From assembly GCA_015501075.1 (NCBI GenBank), contig JADNYJ010000064.1, positions 62,001 to 126,000 on the forward strand: a DNA stretch of 64,000 nt. Direction: 5' to 3'. The notes below the pieces were generated by a model, which worked only from the letters and a program-made list of their open reading frames with translations, did not search any database and was not told where the DNA came from. The translations under genes and the position numbers were made by a program. Source of the stretch: Gymnopilus junonius (lineage: Eukaryota > Basidiomycota > Agaricomycetes > Agaricales > Galerinaceae). Below are positions 45,910 through 58,703 of the stretch, in pieces (positions within the stretch are counted from its first letter, which is position 1; each line of letters starts with the position of its first letter).

Positions 45910-47993
45910 TCAAGCGACAAGCAACTCCTCAATCAGCTTGGTTGTTGAAAGTGTCGACCGATTGTGATTATTCGCCCCATTGCAAAGAACACCGCAACCA
46001 GCAAGAAAAGCCAAAAAAGCACAGAACAGAATCATCCTTATTTCCTCCCCCGCAGAGGACCTCTCAAACAAAAGACTCAAAAACCCTCTCACACCCGTCC
46101 TCCTTAGAGCAGGGCATCCCGGGGGCCTCAAATCCTTGCAGTACTTCTTCGCGCGATAAGATACTCCAAGGCCCCAAGGCCAAACGAAGGTGCTCCGCTC
46201 AACCGCAGACATGCTTAGCGGTAGCCCGTGCTGATCGCAAGACACCTCAAACAGGCCCGTGGCGTGCACAGGGATGAATGAGAAGGGGAAGGGGCGGTAG
46301 GGGACGGAGAAGGGCAATGGGACAGGGTAGACCGGAGGGATGAAGGTGAGGGAAAACTTCTGTAGTCGCGGGTTGCTTTGCGCTATTCGTATGGCGCCTG
46401 AGAGGATGGTTTCGTCGCCTGGGTACTTGACGATGGTGAGGTGGAGAGAGCGGAGTTTGGGGAAACCTCGGATGGTCTTAGCGAATGAGTCCTAAGGGTG
46501 TCAGAGGTATTGTCATGAGCAAGTTTGTTCAACAGGGACCGAACCGACAAGGAAAGAACTTACGAGTTGGAAGGAAGGTTTATGTGCGCAGGTCAGCTCT
46601 AGATGCCGTAACGTTGGACATGACTGGATCAGAGACCTGAGGAGGTGGCCGCTGTCGTACATTGAATGCAGCATGAACGAGATTTTCAGGCTCTCGAGGG
46701 AGGTCAACTCTCGCAAGAGACTGGCGACAGTCGGAGCAGAAACGTCACGCGTTTCTACAGGATCGCGGAATACAACCGATTTGATCGACCTGTGAACATG
46801 CTGTAGTGCATGCAGCTGCTGATGTGTACCGGAAAAGTGCGTCACACGACTGAGGGCGTCAATGTCCAAAGTGTTGAAGTGGACGGGTTGGATGGCGCAT
46901 CTTGACATACTTAAGGTCTCAAGTTCGGGATGGGCTTCAAGGAAGGTGACGAAAGGTCGCTTTTCGCCTGAATTTAGGGTTCGCGGAAACCAATCAACAC
47001 ACACATCGCCGAGAACGAGCTTTCGCAGACGTGGCCAGCGTCCTTCGACGAGGAAGCGTAGGTCGATGGGGACGTTGGAGTAGCCTTCGACCGTCAGTCC
47101 TTCTAGATTTGGACAGCGGTTGATCAACATGTCCCAAAATTTCTTGAAGATGGAGTGGTCTTCTGTTCACTTTATCTCTTTAGTTTCGAATAGCATTGGT
47201 TGGAATGCATGACGCTGACCATCTAGGAGTAGATTGACCTGGCCTTCATAGAACCCGTGCTTTAGATATAGAGAAAACTCTGATAAATCTTGAAAGTCAA
47301 ATAACTAAAGAACGCGGATCAGTTTACGAGAGGTCGAAAATGCATTAATCCGAGCATACGTGGCTGTTCATCTTAGGTAGACATAATCCTAGCGAGGTCC
47401 CTACAGACCGTAGTTGCGGACAGCTAAATGCCATTAAAGCTTGATTAACGGTTGCCTGCGTGGTCGTGGTTTAATTTTACGCACCCGATACGCAAGGCAA
47501 ACCACATGTCGTCATAGAATGGCAGCTCGTCTGCGTCCCACTGAAAGCTCACGAGGGCATCCAGACATTTCGCGCTTGCAATGTTCCGTACAGCAGCCGA
47601 GGCAGTCGAACTATCTGCTGGAGTAAAGTAGCCAACGTGTCTGACTTGTGGCCGTATAACGAGTTTCCTGACATGCCGAGCAATATCAATCCGTCTGGAA
47701 AGCATGCGCAAGGTTAGACGGCATTGGTCCACAGATTCCAGGACAACGCTCTCGTAAAGGACTGCAGAGACGTTGGAGAAGACATGACTTGACTATAAGA
47801 ATTACTGTAAATTTCTGGCAGAGGTCAAGACTTATAGTGAACGCACAGTGAGGCAGAAATTTAGTACATCCAAGCGTGTCTCCAGGAAAGAGGCGATGTC
47901 TATTAGTAAGTCGGCAGGAGCGAAAGCTAACGGCGATTCTACGGGCACTCTAGAAGGGCTAGCTTGGCGCTGTCGAAGGGCATTGAAGGGCAT
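45910..47993 (-). CDS. F-box protein with leucine-rich-like region
   Basis: The start at 47993 (MPFNALRQRQASPSRVPVES) leads into an F-box-like motif, LAFAPADLLIDIASFLETRLDVL, and an intron. Exon 2 (about 47770-47470) has SVDQCRLTLRMLSRRIDIARHVRKLVIRP. A larger exon (about 47130-46560) has irregular leucine-rich repeats: LINRCPNLEGLTVEGY, WPRLRKLVLGDVCVDW, HPELETLSMSRCAI and TSLESLKISFMLHS. The last exon (about 46490-45910) continues with FPKLRSLHLTIVKYPG and a non-repeat end. This is the standard architecture of the large agaricomycete F-box families; they join SCF ubiquitin ligases through Skp1, with the substrate unknown. Exon ends are approximate. The final 60 codons have a hydrophobic patch and may be unreliable. 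Confidence 0.65.
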
Positions 47994-48798
47994 GGTCTGT
48001 GGTGATGAGTACGAGAGAAGGAGGGTGCTTAGTCCAAAGCTCCGTTGCACTCCGGGTTTATGGCGGCCATATGTTGATAACAGTTCCTTTCCGTCTATTT
48101 TTGTCATATATGTAGCTCTCACGGACTCGGTCACGCAAAATCAACAGCCGTCTTGATTCTTCTTTTCCACCTCGCTTATTCATGCCTTACTAGTACGCCG
48201 ATCGTCTGCACACAGGCTTCTGGGAAAGACATGTCTGTATTCTCAAGCGTTGCTCATACGACCACAAGGAGAGTTCTAACATAGCCCCCAGTTCCGTCGG
48301 AAATATTCATGATTTCAACATTGGGATCATGCTAGGGGGACATCCAAGGCTCCAAGCGAGTTCATCACGTCGCACAAACCCCATATGCCGATTTTATGGC
48401 AGGAGAACGTCACCTTGACTTGATAGAACACCTTCCAAACTTTGTGGGGAAGTGCGTATTTTTGGCCCATGCATCTTAGATGGCCCTTCCAAGCCCTACT
48501 GCGTTTATCGCGCTCCATACTTCCGGATGTTCAAGAACACGAGACCGCATTCTATTCCATGAAGCTTTGAAATCGTAATCCGATGGACGTCTGTGTTCTG
48601 CACTGGCTTTCTCAATAGAAGCTCGCATTTCGCAGGAGTACAGCATATATCTGAAAACCTGGCCAGTTTTCTATTACGGTTAGTTCCTTGTACTTTAAAA
48701 CCTATCCCAATGAAATAAAAAATGCTAACGAAAACTGCGTGCTATTCAGTCCATTTATGCACATCATCAAGTGAAAAAAGTGCAACCCTCTCCATGAT
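47994..48798. other. Intergenic stretch
   Basis: Upstream side of the F-box gene and downstream side of the lysozyme gene. Short ORFs only, none with family content. Confidence 0.5.
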
Positions 48799-50329
48799 CT
48801 AACTAGTGCAGAGCGGCTGGGCCACAGTGCCTGAAGGTGTTTGGAATAATTGAACCTCAGCAGCCCGACGCCTGGCGAGACCAGAAGAGACCTTACCTCC
48901 CGCCTTGTTGAACCTTGGAATTTCAGCAGCGGCAACGGTGTTGGGATCTTCACCGTTATTCAGGCGCTTCAAGAGCGTCGAGGTCTTGACGGTATTGCAG
49001 CCAAGGTTGAACGCGAAAGAGGTGAGAGCGCCAAATTGGTTGTCGTTGAGAGTGACAGAGTTGCTGATCAGACCGTGGAGGCAGGAAACGAATGTCTGCA
49101 CGTCGTTCGTCAAGAGCTGGGTGGCCGTGTCCTGGCTCAAGGGGAATGAGAAGGGTACTTCGGCACAGTTGGTCTTCTGGCACTTGTGTCCAAATCCGAC
49201 TGTAGGCAAGCCAATGGGGTCTGGTTTTGGGCTTGGGACGAAACCTTCAAATTGCTTTATCAGAGAAATAGTGGCATCGTTGGGCGCAGTGGCGCTGGCA
49301 GCGCAATTGCTGCTGCTGGTGTCTGCGCTGGCATCGGTCGTGGCAGCAGGAGCGGCGCTGGTGGCTGCTGCAGTGCTAGCAGCGTCTGGGGTAGCGGTGC
49401 TGGTCGAGTTGGTGGCGGAAGAGTCGTCGGTGGAATCAGTGGTGCCGCTGGTGTCAGTGCTGTTGCTGGCGCCGGAAAGGTCGTCAGTAGAATCAGTGGA
49501 ATCATCGGTCGAGTCAGTTGAGTCGCTGGTGTCGGTGCTGTTGCTGACACCAGTGACGTCGCTGGCGTCGGTGGCATCGGTACCATCGTCAGTACCATCA
49601 TCAGTTCCGTCGGTGGCATCTGTTCCATCAGTAGCGTCTGTTGCGTCGGTGGCGTCCGTTCCATCGGTACCATCGGTGCCGTCGGTGCCGTCAGCATCGT
49701 CTGTACCGTCGGTAGCATCTAATCCGTCATCACTATCGGTGTCTGCGTCGGCGGTGTCGTCACCAACATCAACAGTGTCGGAGCCATCGTCCAAACCATC
49801 GTCTGTAGGGTCATCAAGGTCTGTGGTGTCAAGACCATCATCGGACCCGTTATCTAAAGAGCCATCATTGCCAGTAGTGTCAAGGCCAGTGTCGTCTCCT
49901 GTATCGTCGGTACCGTCATCCCCAAGGTCGCCACTAAAATCTTCTGTGGAAGACCCATCATCGAGGCTGTCGTCTCCTGTATCATCAAGACCGCTGTCGT
50001 CTTCTGAATCGTCTTCACCAGAGTTGTCGGTATCGTCGAAGCTGTCGTCAGATCCATCATCACTGTCATCGGATCCGTCGTCGAGGCCAAAACCGTCGTC
50101 TTGTCTGGCGATGAGGCTACGCTTGGAGATGGGCTGGAGGTCTGAGACCCTCCCGCAGATGGCAACTTTTTAATATGCAATCATAAGTTATTATTGGAAG
50201 AAATCAAACGGAAGGTTACATACGGAAGTCAGCGGATCCCAGCGAATTTTGGACAACATCGCATGGTTTGAAAAGCGGTGCGGCTCGCGCAAGAACAGCA
50301 GCGAGGAGAACGAGTGTGAACGACTTCAT
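48799..50329 (-). CDS. Secreted GH24 lysozyme with long Asp-rich linker
   Basis: Two exons (50329..50224 and 50165..48799, donor GTATGT) give 490 residues. Residues 1-17 are a signal peptide (MKSFTLVLLAAVLARAAP). A dibasic KR near residue 50 (LQPISKRSLIARQ) is a likely Kex2 site. Residues of about 58-330 are a low-complexity linker of repeated D-D-G, D-G-T-D and later S-T-D units. Residues 331-475 are a complete phage-T4-type lysozyme domain. The catalytic triad fits the T4 spacing: Glu in KQFEGF (342), Asp in KPDPIG (351), Thr in LPTVGFGH (357), and the ends NQFGALTSFAFNLGC and GLARRRAAEVQLF are typical. It would cleave bacterial peptidoglycan outside the hypha. GH24 genes in fungi are thought to come from bacteria or phage; here the intron and signal peptide show full domestication. 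The linker length is unusual. Confidence 0.93.
49310..50110 (-). repeat. Asp/Thr/Ser-rich repeat tract in the lysozyme gene
   Basis: Imperfect repeats of codons for Asp, Gly, Thr and Ser (GATGG/GACGG-type units) encode about 265 residues. The antisense strand is open throughout because the repeat is periodic in three, producing a long but spurious plus-strand ORF. Tracts of this kind expand and contract quickly, so length may vary between strains. Confidence 0.85.
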
Positions 50330-50511
50330 TCTTGATCAATTCTCGTTTGCAAAGTGCTTCGCAGAAGAAAAACCCTCGTCAAGAGGAGAGAGCAACGGAA
50401 ACGAAGGGATAGGAAAGAAAGTTGGGAAGAAAAGAACGAAGGAGCGTGAAAATGAAAAACGCGAAAGAAAACCGGGACTAAGGAAGGAGAAAATCCTGTG
50501 AGGGTTTTTGG

Positions 50512-50519
50512 ATTATATA
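50512..50519 (-). promoter_or_regulatory. TATA box of the lysozyme gene
   Basis: On the minus strand TATATAAT lies 183 bp before the ATG at 50329, with a purine/pyrimidine-rich leader between. This fits an inducible or strongly expressed secreted-enzyme gene. Confidence 0.5.
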
Positions 50520-52223
50520 CCCTCTTTTCGAGCATTGTGTAGTGAGTGTCTCGAGAATGACTTTTGACAGATTGAACCCGAGTGAGTATGCATTGCTGTT
50601 GTTGGAATGGGTGCTGGATGACTGGCGTCTGTCATTGGTGCATGTCAAAATACCAATTTGAACCCGCCAGAGGTGTGATTCGGGTTTTGACAAACGGATC
50701 CGGTGGCATGGGAATACTTTCCAATAATTTTCTTTTTCTTTAACACCTCATTTCTTTCATCCAGGCCTTTCACTGATTTCCAACTTTGCAGACCCATTCA
50801 ATAGAGGAAGATAAACCCAAGTGTCCCTGTTGGATGACTTGTTAAGCTTCCGTCTTGGCACTGGCAGTCATTCAAAAATAGAACGTGAATTTCACTCGAT
50901 TGTTGATCTGCTTGGATACAATGATGGACCTTTGCACAGACAATCAACGAAGATTATTTCTCATGTTAAATTCCTCCAGCTGCACATGATGACCGACTGG
51001 CGTCCATGGTAACTTGGGGAACAGAAGAGCACTTGTCGATCAAGGCTGTCCGCCATCGCGATGTAAACATGGACCTAGACTGTTTCTGACGTTCCTCAAG
51101 GTAGGACCATGCGCCTACTCATAATATTCCATCAACTGAACGTAGCATTCGATGCATGGGATAAACAGATGTAAATGAAGCCAGTGCCCGCCGACTGTCA
51201 TTGTCTTAAGTACTGGGCACTGGTTTGCGTCAATTTGAGTTGTAAACATGTGACCGAAGGTATAGTAATTATTCGCTTTTTTTGACCTCGATCCATCCTG
51301 CCCTGAAGTGTTAAGGAGGCGCCAAACATATTTTAAATTTCTATCAGATCGATATTCACTGACCTTTCTCCTTCTTGTTAAATTTGCTAAGCTCAAGCCC
51401 CCTTCTATTTCGGACAATGACCCAAACGCATACACCGACCGATAATCGACGATGCCTGGCAAGGGTAAGTTCTACTTCAAACATTAGGCTGTGAAGAAGC
51501 TTTGTTACGTTATACTCGCTCTCAGGCAGGCTGGAAATCGCAATCAGATTAGGTGTCACTCGTAAGTTCACTATCCTGCCTTCCAATCCACATGCTCTCC
51601 GGCGCTGGAATATGTTTAGTACGTACGATATGTCAGCACTACACAAACCTCAGCTGATTCTTCGAATGATAACGCAGCTACTTCCACAGCTATTTGTGCT
51701 ATATATTACTTCAAGTCCTTAAGTACTTCCCGCAGTATCGCGGAACAGCCCTGAAGCCGAGGCTAAGTATATTGAATCGATGATGAAAGGGCACATGAAC
51801 TCTCACCCCACTTCACCTCTGCCATGACGAGGCCGGCATTCGGTCCTCCTCTCTTTCTGTCGTATGCGTGTTATTTTCAATGAAATCCTCTGGTGTACAT
51901 TGTTCCTTCTCTCGAAGGTACTGACAAACTCAAGCTCCTGCAATTTCACGCTTGTCTATTCCAGTCACTGCCAGCCATTCATCTTGCCGATGTCTGCTTA
52001 AAATATAGAACGACCGAATTAGGCTGTGTTGTACACGGTCACCGCATTGCACGGCGCTTGTGGCAAATGGGAGACTGAAATACTTAGAGTTCAGCTTCGC
52101 AAACGTTGCTGCTTTGTTTCCTCTTTATATAAAGGCTTCTCATGTTCCTCTGCCGTCTTTCCAAGGTCTTCCTTCAAACTCCATCCATCCACTCATCGAT
52201 TTGATTCAAGGACGCGCGGCAAA
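50520..52223. other. Intergenic stretch with a possible orphan exon
   Basis: A plus-strand terminal exon may lie at about 51738-51828: after a CCGCAG acceptor it reads SRNSPEAEAKYIESMMKGHM and ends in a stop. I could not build a gene upstream, although an ATG with a GTAAGT donor exists at 51451 (MPGK). Otherwise nothing is supported. Confidence 0.4.
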
Positions 52224-55057
52224 ATGGCAGACACTAGACTTGAGCCGTTAAAGCCTATCACCAGAAGGGATCGGAGATCGTCCTCTTACGCTAGTATTTG
52301 GGTAAGTCTGCTTGTGATATCTGTCAGATCTGGACTAAACAGCAAAAGAGCTATCCAAGTAGTCCAGGCTCACAGTACACTTTAACACAATCCGTCGACG
52401 GTACAGAGCTGAGTAAGGGCCACTACTTCCTTGGACATTTGGCAAGTCCGCGTGTATTAAAGGATGTTTCCAAAATCCAGGACAGCCTTGGGAAGGGTTA
52501 GGCTCAGAGGCGGGGGAAAATGCACAAGTTTGGCATATTTACAAGGAGGAATCAACGAAGTTCGATGCAGCTACTATAGATGGGTGCAACCGCGGGATTG
52601 ATGTCCTACTTGTGTTTGTGAGATGCATTCTTGCATGTATATTCATGGATGCAGCCTTTAACCTCAATCTTTCATGAAGACAGGATTATTTTCTGCAGTT
52701 TTGACAACATTCATCATTCAATCCTATCAGCAGATGCTGCCCGGTCCGTCAGATACGACTAACGCCCTTCTTCTTCAACTACTTTCTGATATACGCCAAT
52801 CTTCTGCCTTCAATATCAGTAGCCATCTTCCACCCCTCTCTTCCTCACAAACCGGTGTCCCGACGACATCCCAATTGCATTGGGTGAATGGGCTTTGGTT
52901 CGCAGCCCTTGCGTGCAGCCTTTCAGGTGCTCTCGTTTGTATGCTTGCGAAGCAATGGATACAGCCCCTCCCCAATATTTCTGGGTCGCCAAAACATCGT
53001 GCCAGACAGCGCCAACGGCGACATACACAACTACAGAGCTGGCACGTCTTCGCGGTCATCAGCGCGCTGCCTCTGCTCCTGCACATTTCCCTTCTACTCT
53101 TCTTTGCCGGCGTCATCATTCTGTTATGGTCTGGGGACATCGCCATCATGGCTTCAACATTCACCATCGTGGCCTTGGCATATATATTTTATTTAGGGTC
53201 CATTTGGATGTCGCTTGCGTACCCTGACTTTCCATATCAACACCCAATAACGGAGCAACTCCGACGTTGGATGGCACGACAGACCGCGAGATCTACACCG
53301 CAGAACTCTGGGGATCTCGAGAGTAATTCCGACGAAAGAATACGATCCATGTACGTACAAATGCTTTCAATTGATGAATATTGGGCATGTGCTGAATTTT
53401 ACAAAAAATTGTCAGACGTATTCCCATGGCCGGTCCGATGGTCAATCAAGATGATTATGTCGACGCTTGCAGCATTGTATGGTTACTTCAGCAGTCTTCC
53501 AATGACCGTATTGTTAAGGCTGCTTTGCAAGCCATTGCCGGACTTCCTCGAGAATTTTCTGCTTTTCATATTTTACGTGAAGCCGGAACAATTCGCATGG
53601 TCCTTCAGCAGTTCAGCTGCTGCTTCCATCGAGATCATTCTTTCAGTCATACTAAATGGCGTGTCAACGATGCTGAAGGAGCAGCAGTCTATTGTCGTGC
53701 TTGGATCAGATTGACCCATGGCACTTCCGAAAGTTGGCCTTCAAACCTTCACCAACCTCTCAGCACACTCAAAGACACGACAGGAAACTTCCACGTCTCC
53801 GCCATCGCTGCATGCGTCTCTGCCTTGGACGCGTTGGATTCGCGAACCTCACAAATAGGTCTACTTTCACACATCAACCGTGTGGCTAGTGGTGATTCAA
53901 CTTACGATGAACTCACCCAACGATGGCTCCTCAATACGTTCTTGGAATGTTCGCTGAGCTGGGAGCTCCGTGCTGCAGTCCTTAATGATCTTGTTAAAAG
54001 AGCTGTACCCACCCTCTTACAGCTCCTGCAGCACGCCACTGAGAAATCTGGAATACAAATTCGAGCAACTATCGCTTTGATTCTCACTTATCTTACACAA
54101 GGAAACTTCGATCCAGAACTGCTTTGGGACGAAGAAAAGCGACATCTCAATTTTTCAGAGACCCTGATACCATCCCTAGCCTCCGTCATTCAGGATCCTG
54201 ATCGATTCGGAGTAACAGCAGGACCATTGATCTTCACTGTATCTGAATTTTCTCGGCATGCGGTTCAGGCATTCGAACGATCCAGCCGTTTTCCACCACA
54301 TGTAGACACTGCGCGATGGGGTTTATTCAAGCTATTCATTGAAGGTCGGATTGGAATTGTGCCGGACAATCTGCTCGTCGACATCTTGCAGATACTTCAT
54401 CCTCTCGACAATATCACCTCTGAACAGAAGCCACTATTTGTAAAGGCTTTAGTAAGAACTTTGAGTACATCGGTCGATGTCGATGTGGCCATTTCTTCCA
54501 TTCGTCTTCTCGAGCCGATCTTGATCGCTTGCTCAAGCTCGGTAGTTAACGTCTTCATGGAGGAAAACGGTATTTCAACTCTTTTACGAGTTGCGCGTAC
54601 AGGTGATACTGATAGCCGACGCCTTCAACTGGACTGCCTGCGCATTCTATGTATCTTCATTCAGAGCAGCGCTACGGCCTTTTCATCAGAAAATCCTCTT
54701 GGGCAGTCACGTTCACCCGCATTGGAAGAACAATTTGACATTATTTTCCAGTCAGATTTCTTCACAACTTTAATTGCCACTGTCGGAGGACGTCGATGGT
54801 GGCTATCAGAAATAGCAGAAATCTGGGTGCCAGCTTTGATACATCTGTGTCAAGTCCAACCGCAACATCATCTTTGGAGGAGTGTTGAGACCGTCTTCCG
54901 AGATTTCGCGGAGATAAATGATGGAGAGGAAGGGTCACAACGGTTACTTGATGATCTTGGTAGGTTGAGGACAATCATAGATTCCTCTGCAGCAAGCCTT
55001 GAGAATCTCTGTGAAGTACTCTTAATGATATTGCTTTACTTTTATCGATGGGATTGA
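52224..55057 (+). CDS. DUF6535-domain membrane protein
   Basis: The start MADTRLEPLKPITRRDRR at 52224 is followed by small exons, one encoding AQVWHIYKEESTKFDAATID and then LLVF. The exon from 52678 has the DUF6535 core: TGLFSAVLTTFIIQSYQQML, then HWVNGLWFAALACSLSGALV, the ALAKQWIQ-type motif (MLAKQWIQPL), the R-Q-R-Q-R-R stretch, and VISALPLLLHISLLLFFAGV. An intron at 53351-53415 (GTACGT...TTGTCAG) explains the frame change into the last exon (53416-55057). That exon reads ACSIVWLLQQSSNDRIVKAA and on through a long helical, armadillo-like part. The domain family has four membrane segments and is strongly expanded in agaricomycetes; no biochemical function is known. About 800 residues, normal for the family. 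The gene is intact and ends 18 nt from the convergent neighbour. Confidence 0.85.
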
Positions 55058-55075
55058 GAAGGATACTGCTCGAGC

Positions 55076-58000
55076 TTATGGCCCTCTGCTTGACTTTCGC
55101 TCTTGACTCCACCAATCCGTGAGATCAATACGAATAAGAAGATGATATAATGCTTCCAAGCCTCCAGTTGGACGCCGGCCATCTGTATGCATTAACAAAG
55201 ATATTGCTGAGGACAGAGAATTCTTCTCAACAAGGCCTTTCAAGACCTTTGTCTAGTGCAAGCAATCAGGACGAATAAGAAACCGAGCGTGAATGAGAAA
55301 GACTAACCAGCGTTTTCATCTTAGTACAAAATTTCCGGAACAGTTCTTCAATTAGGGGGGCAGCCTGGAACTCCTGAATGCGCCCCCTGTGCAATTCACC
55401 AACGACAATTGTGAATTCAAGGATCAGCTCTAACGAGTGCCGCAACAGATCGCCAACTCCTCGCTGGCCAGATCTCAACAAGCAAGCGGTGAGTATATCA
55501 TCCAAGAGTGCAGAATGTCGCTGAGACAATTCAAAGACATCATTGAACTCAAATTTCCTCTCGCTGGGATCTCTCGTAGAGGCGTTCGCTGGTTTTGTTG
55601 ATAGCTGGGCCAGGAATGGGTCGAAGTTGCCACCAATTGCAGTGTCAAAAACGTATCCCGAAAGACTCGAAACAAAGGCCTGTGATACAAAGCGGAAGTA
55701 CAGGAGTAACTTTCTTGATTGGGTCAGAGTCGGAAAAAGAAAGTCTGCGATCGCCCGATGACTTGACATCCGAAAGAGGGATTTCGTAGCGCTTTCAACT
55801 GTTAGACAAAGGTAAGTTAGTCAATCTTAGCTACCAATATTAAGAGGGATACCTCGTAGTAATCGTAATATAAAAGTAAACATCCGTTGATACTTAGACA
55901 GAACATCGGGTGATATTAAAATTTCGAGAGGATGTGGCGGTTTGTAATCCATGTAGAGGAAGTCGAGGGCCCTTGAAACAACATCAGTGATGAGCCAACA
56001 AAAGGAACAAAAATCTTACTCAATGCCTGGAATAATAGAACATGGTGAATAAGTACCCGTATTATAGACTGTCGATTGGATGATCACATACAGAGCGGGT
56101 CTAGCCATTTGTCACGGCCAGGACCGGTGGGCAGATCACGAACAGCAAATCCTAGCCTCCATCCTGCTTCCTCGATCACAGGCTCACGTTTATCCGTTCC
56201 AAATTCTTTTTCTCCGTCGGTCTCCAGAGAGTCGACAATGACAGTTCGCAAGAAGAAGCTTAGGTCAGCTCCAACTGGTGGCCACATCTCGCGTTCAAGG
56301 AGGTTAGGCGACAATCCTACGGCCCATGGCTGATCACTTTCTTTTGGAGCCTTGCCTTGCCTCTGCCTCTGCCTTACTGATTGGACGGACATGGAGTGAG
56401 CAGTATAGTTGACCTCATATTCACCAGCATCAGAGAATAAAGCGTTCAGCAAGCGAGATCTGAACGATGGATGGGTGATCAACAGGAATGAGCGAAGAAT
56501 AACGAGATGAGAGTGGAAGTTGAGGAGTCCCGGAGCGTCAATGACAAGACTAAGAAGGGCAGATGAGAGCGACTCCGAATGGGACATAAGATTTTTGAAG
56601 ATAAGGGATGTAAGATCTGGTAAAGTAGGAATAATTGCAGGAAGGGCTTGGGGAAAATCCTTGATAAAAGTTCCGAGACTAGTTGCTGAATTGTTTCTGA
56701 TTTGTAATGAGGGCACTGCGATAGTCTCTCCTGGCTCTAGGTCGAAGACACGAAAGTCCGAAAGCTCGGCTTTATATGAAATGTGCGAAGGTGATGATGA
56801 TGACGGTCCTGTTTGCACTGCGGTAACGGAATTGGGAGGCACGGGTGAATCATCCCAAGCAGCGGTTACTTCTGGTATAGTCCAAAGCCAACGTAGGGGG
56901 GAATAATGAGCCGGCTTAGTGATGAGTGGATGGTCTGGCTGGGCGATTTTAAGGAGGACTAGGGACTTTTGTGCTGCTGGAAAGGTCTGAAGCACCTTCT
57001 GCGGGAAAAAGGCAGGAAAAGATGCTTCAATCCTGTCAAGACGATCGAGAATGTCTTCCTCGTCTTCTTCATCATCCAACTCGAAGTTATTTAGTCCACT
57101 TTCTTTGCTTTTCGGACCCAACTCTTTTTCCGGTAACTGTCCTCCGAAGCCGACAGAACCAGCGAGTCCTCGGAAATACTCCTGGGACGTAATTGTCAGA
57201 AGAAAGGCAACCGTTGCACAAATAATTGAAGGTGATTGTCTCTCAAAATGTGAATTCAGATGCCGGTATAAGTGAGAGACGAGCGAGACTGGCGATAAAT
57301 CAAGCACGATGTAACTTTCTGGAGAGATGCCATATTGCTAAGTCAAAGGACGATTAGACGGACCGAACGAAATACAGATATTTGCTCACCCGTCCAAATA
57401 GATCCGCTAGCGCATCAAGGAGGCTCTCGTAACTCTCATAATGGGCTAAAGTAGAAAGAAGTGGGAAATTCTCATCCTTAGTGGCGATCTGCTCCTCCGT
57501 GGGTGGGCATTGCGTGATCATCTCTCTGAGATAATCGAGGATCGTTGAGAGTGCATGTGCAAGGGAATGAATGGTTGGGCCATCTTTAGACGATCTATAT
57601 CAAAAGTCAATGAAAGAAGGCCTGGTGTGAGGTATTTATACACTACCTGGCTTGCAGGCTTGATAATAAAATCTCCAGACGACGAAGTAAAGTGCCGATT
57701 CTTAGAAAACGAACCACCAAACTGGGGAATGTGAGTGCGTGACACAGAGTTTAATCAGATGACCAACCTGTTGCTAACGACTTCATCTTTTCCGTCAATG
57801 AGTAAAACACCTCTTCTTGCATTGTGAATAGTTCCAACGGGGACAAAATATTCGGAAATTGAGTCCCAGACATGATACTGAGATGAAACGCCTAAAACTA
57901 TTGATTTCAATGACAGGAAAAGCTCATGCTGAGTCAAGTGTATCGTTTTTTCCAAGATGTTGAAGAAACGCGGCCGAATGCTTGAACGAGGTGAGATATG

Positions 58001-58519
58001 TTAAGGCGTGAAAGGAAATCAAATCAAATTTACTGATTCCATGCCGAAGCATATACAAATTCTCCTTGCTCGGACAGGAAGGGTGTCGAAGACGCCTTAC
58101 TGGAATGCGATTGGCGTAGTCTATCCCAAGAAAGCAAACCATTCTACCGGAGATGCAAATTCAATAACAAAGTTTGGTCGAGGAATCTATCGTACCTTAA
58201 CACCAAGCTGACGCGTCGCAGCGTTCCGCCACAGCTCCTCTACTGATGCAGAAGATGTTTCGTCTCCTTTCACGTGGGTGACATCCAAGGTCAAGGCGAT
58301 GAGCTCCCGTGGAAGCTGCGGGGGATGATAAATTCGAGGAGGCATATTCATGTTCATGTTCTCCAAGTTCAAGTTCTCCATAACTGGGTTCTGTGGCTTA
58401 TTCTCCAGCGGTGGCACAAAGAAATGAGGAGTGATTTGGGGTAGAGCATCGAGTGTTGGTGGTACGTAGAATTCATGGTCGAAGTCGTTTCGTCTGTCGC
58501 TGTTGATGTTGTCCCACAT
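55076..58519 (-). CDS. Gamma-tubulin complex component (Spc97/Spc98 family)
   Basis: The gene starts MWDNINSDRRNDFDHEFYVP at 58519 and has at least nine exons. The early exons include LPRELIALTLDVTHVKGDET, TPFLSEQGEFVYASAWNQ and RRGVLLIDGKDEV. The exon of about 57307-56090 covers the region between the GRIP1 and GRIP2 motifs and has an acidic insert (DDEEDEEDI). GRIP2 begins with ALDFLYMDYKPPHPLEILIS then YQRMFTFILRLLRVESA, the hallmark of Spc97/Spc98 proteins. The end reads LEALYHLLIRIDLTDWW and stops at 55076. GCP proteins assemble the gamma-tubulin ring that nucleates microtubules at spindle pole bodies. The poorly conserved N-terminus and the acidic insert suggest the GCP5/6-like branch over GCP2/3, but that is an inference. 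No lesions. Convergent with the DUF6535 gene. Confidence 0.82.
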
Positions 58520-58638
58520 CAGAAGGCTACGACGTTGATTTGATCCTGTCTACTGTCGGATATATCTAAATGCAAATGAAAAGGCCGCGGTAGTACACGA
58601 GGAAAAATGGTGTGGTGTGGTTAAGTTTGCGGAGTTGA
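58520..58638. other. Promoter side of the GCP gene
   Basis: Short region between the GCP start and the MITE; the last three bases (TGA, 58636-58638) are the left target duplication. Confidence 0.5.
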
Positions 58639-58703
58639 CACTGCTGGCAACAGGTTATTTAAGTTGACCAAAAATGATTAAGAAAATAAATTAAACATGT
58701 TTA
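58639..58703 (+). repeat. Left terminal inverted repeat of the MITE
   Basis: Pairs with 59217-59281 over about 65 bp with 3 mismatches. Confidence 0.85.

Noticed and set aside
48905..50173. 422-codon plus-strand ORF, Ser/Val/Pro-rich
   Set aside because: It is the antisense of the lysozyme's three-periodic Asp-rich repeat; the minus strand has signal peptide, intron and catalytic domain.
51451..51660. Possible histone H2A-like relic (MPGKG start and a later GCTGGAATAT-like stretch)
   Set aside because: No continuous alignment to H2A could be made; resemblance is too short.
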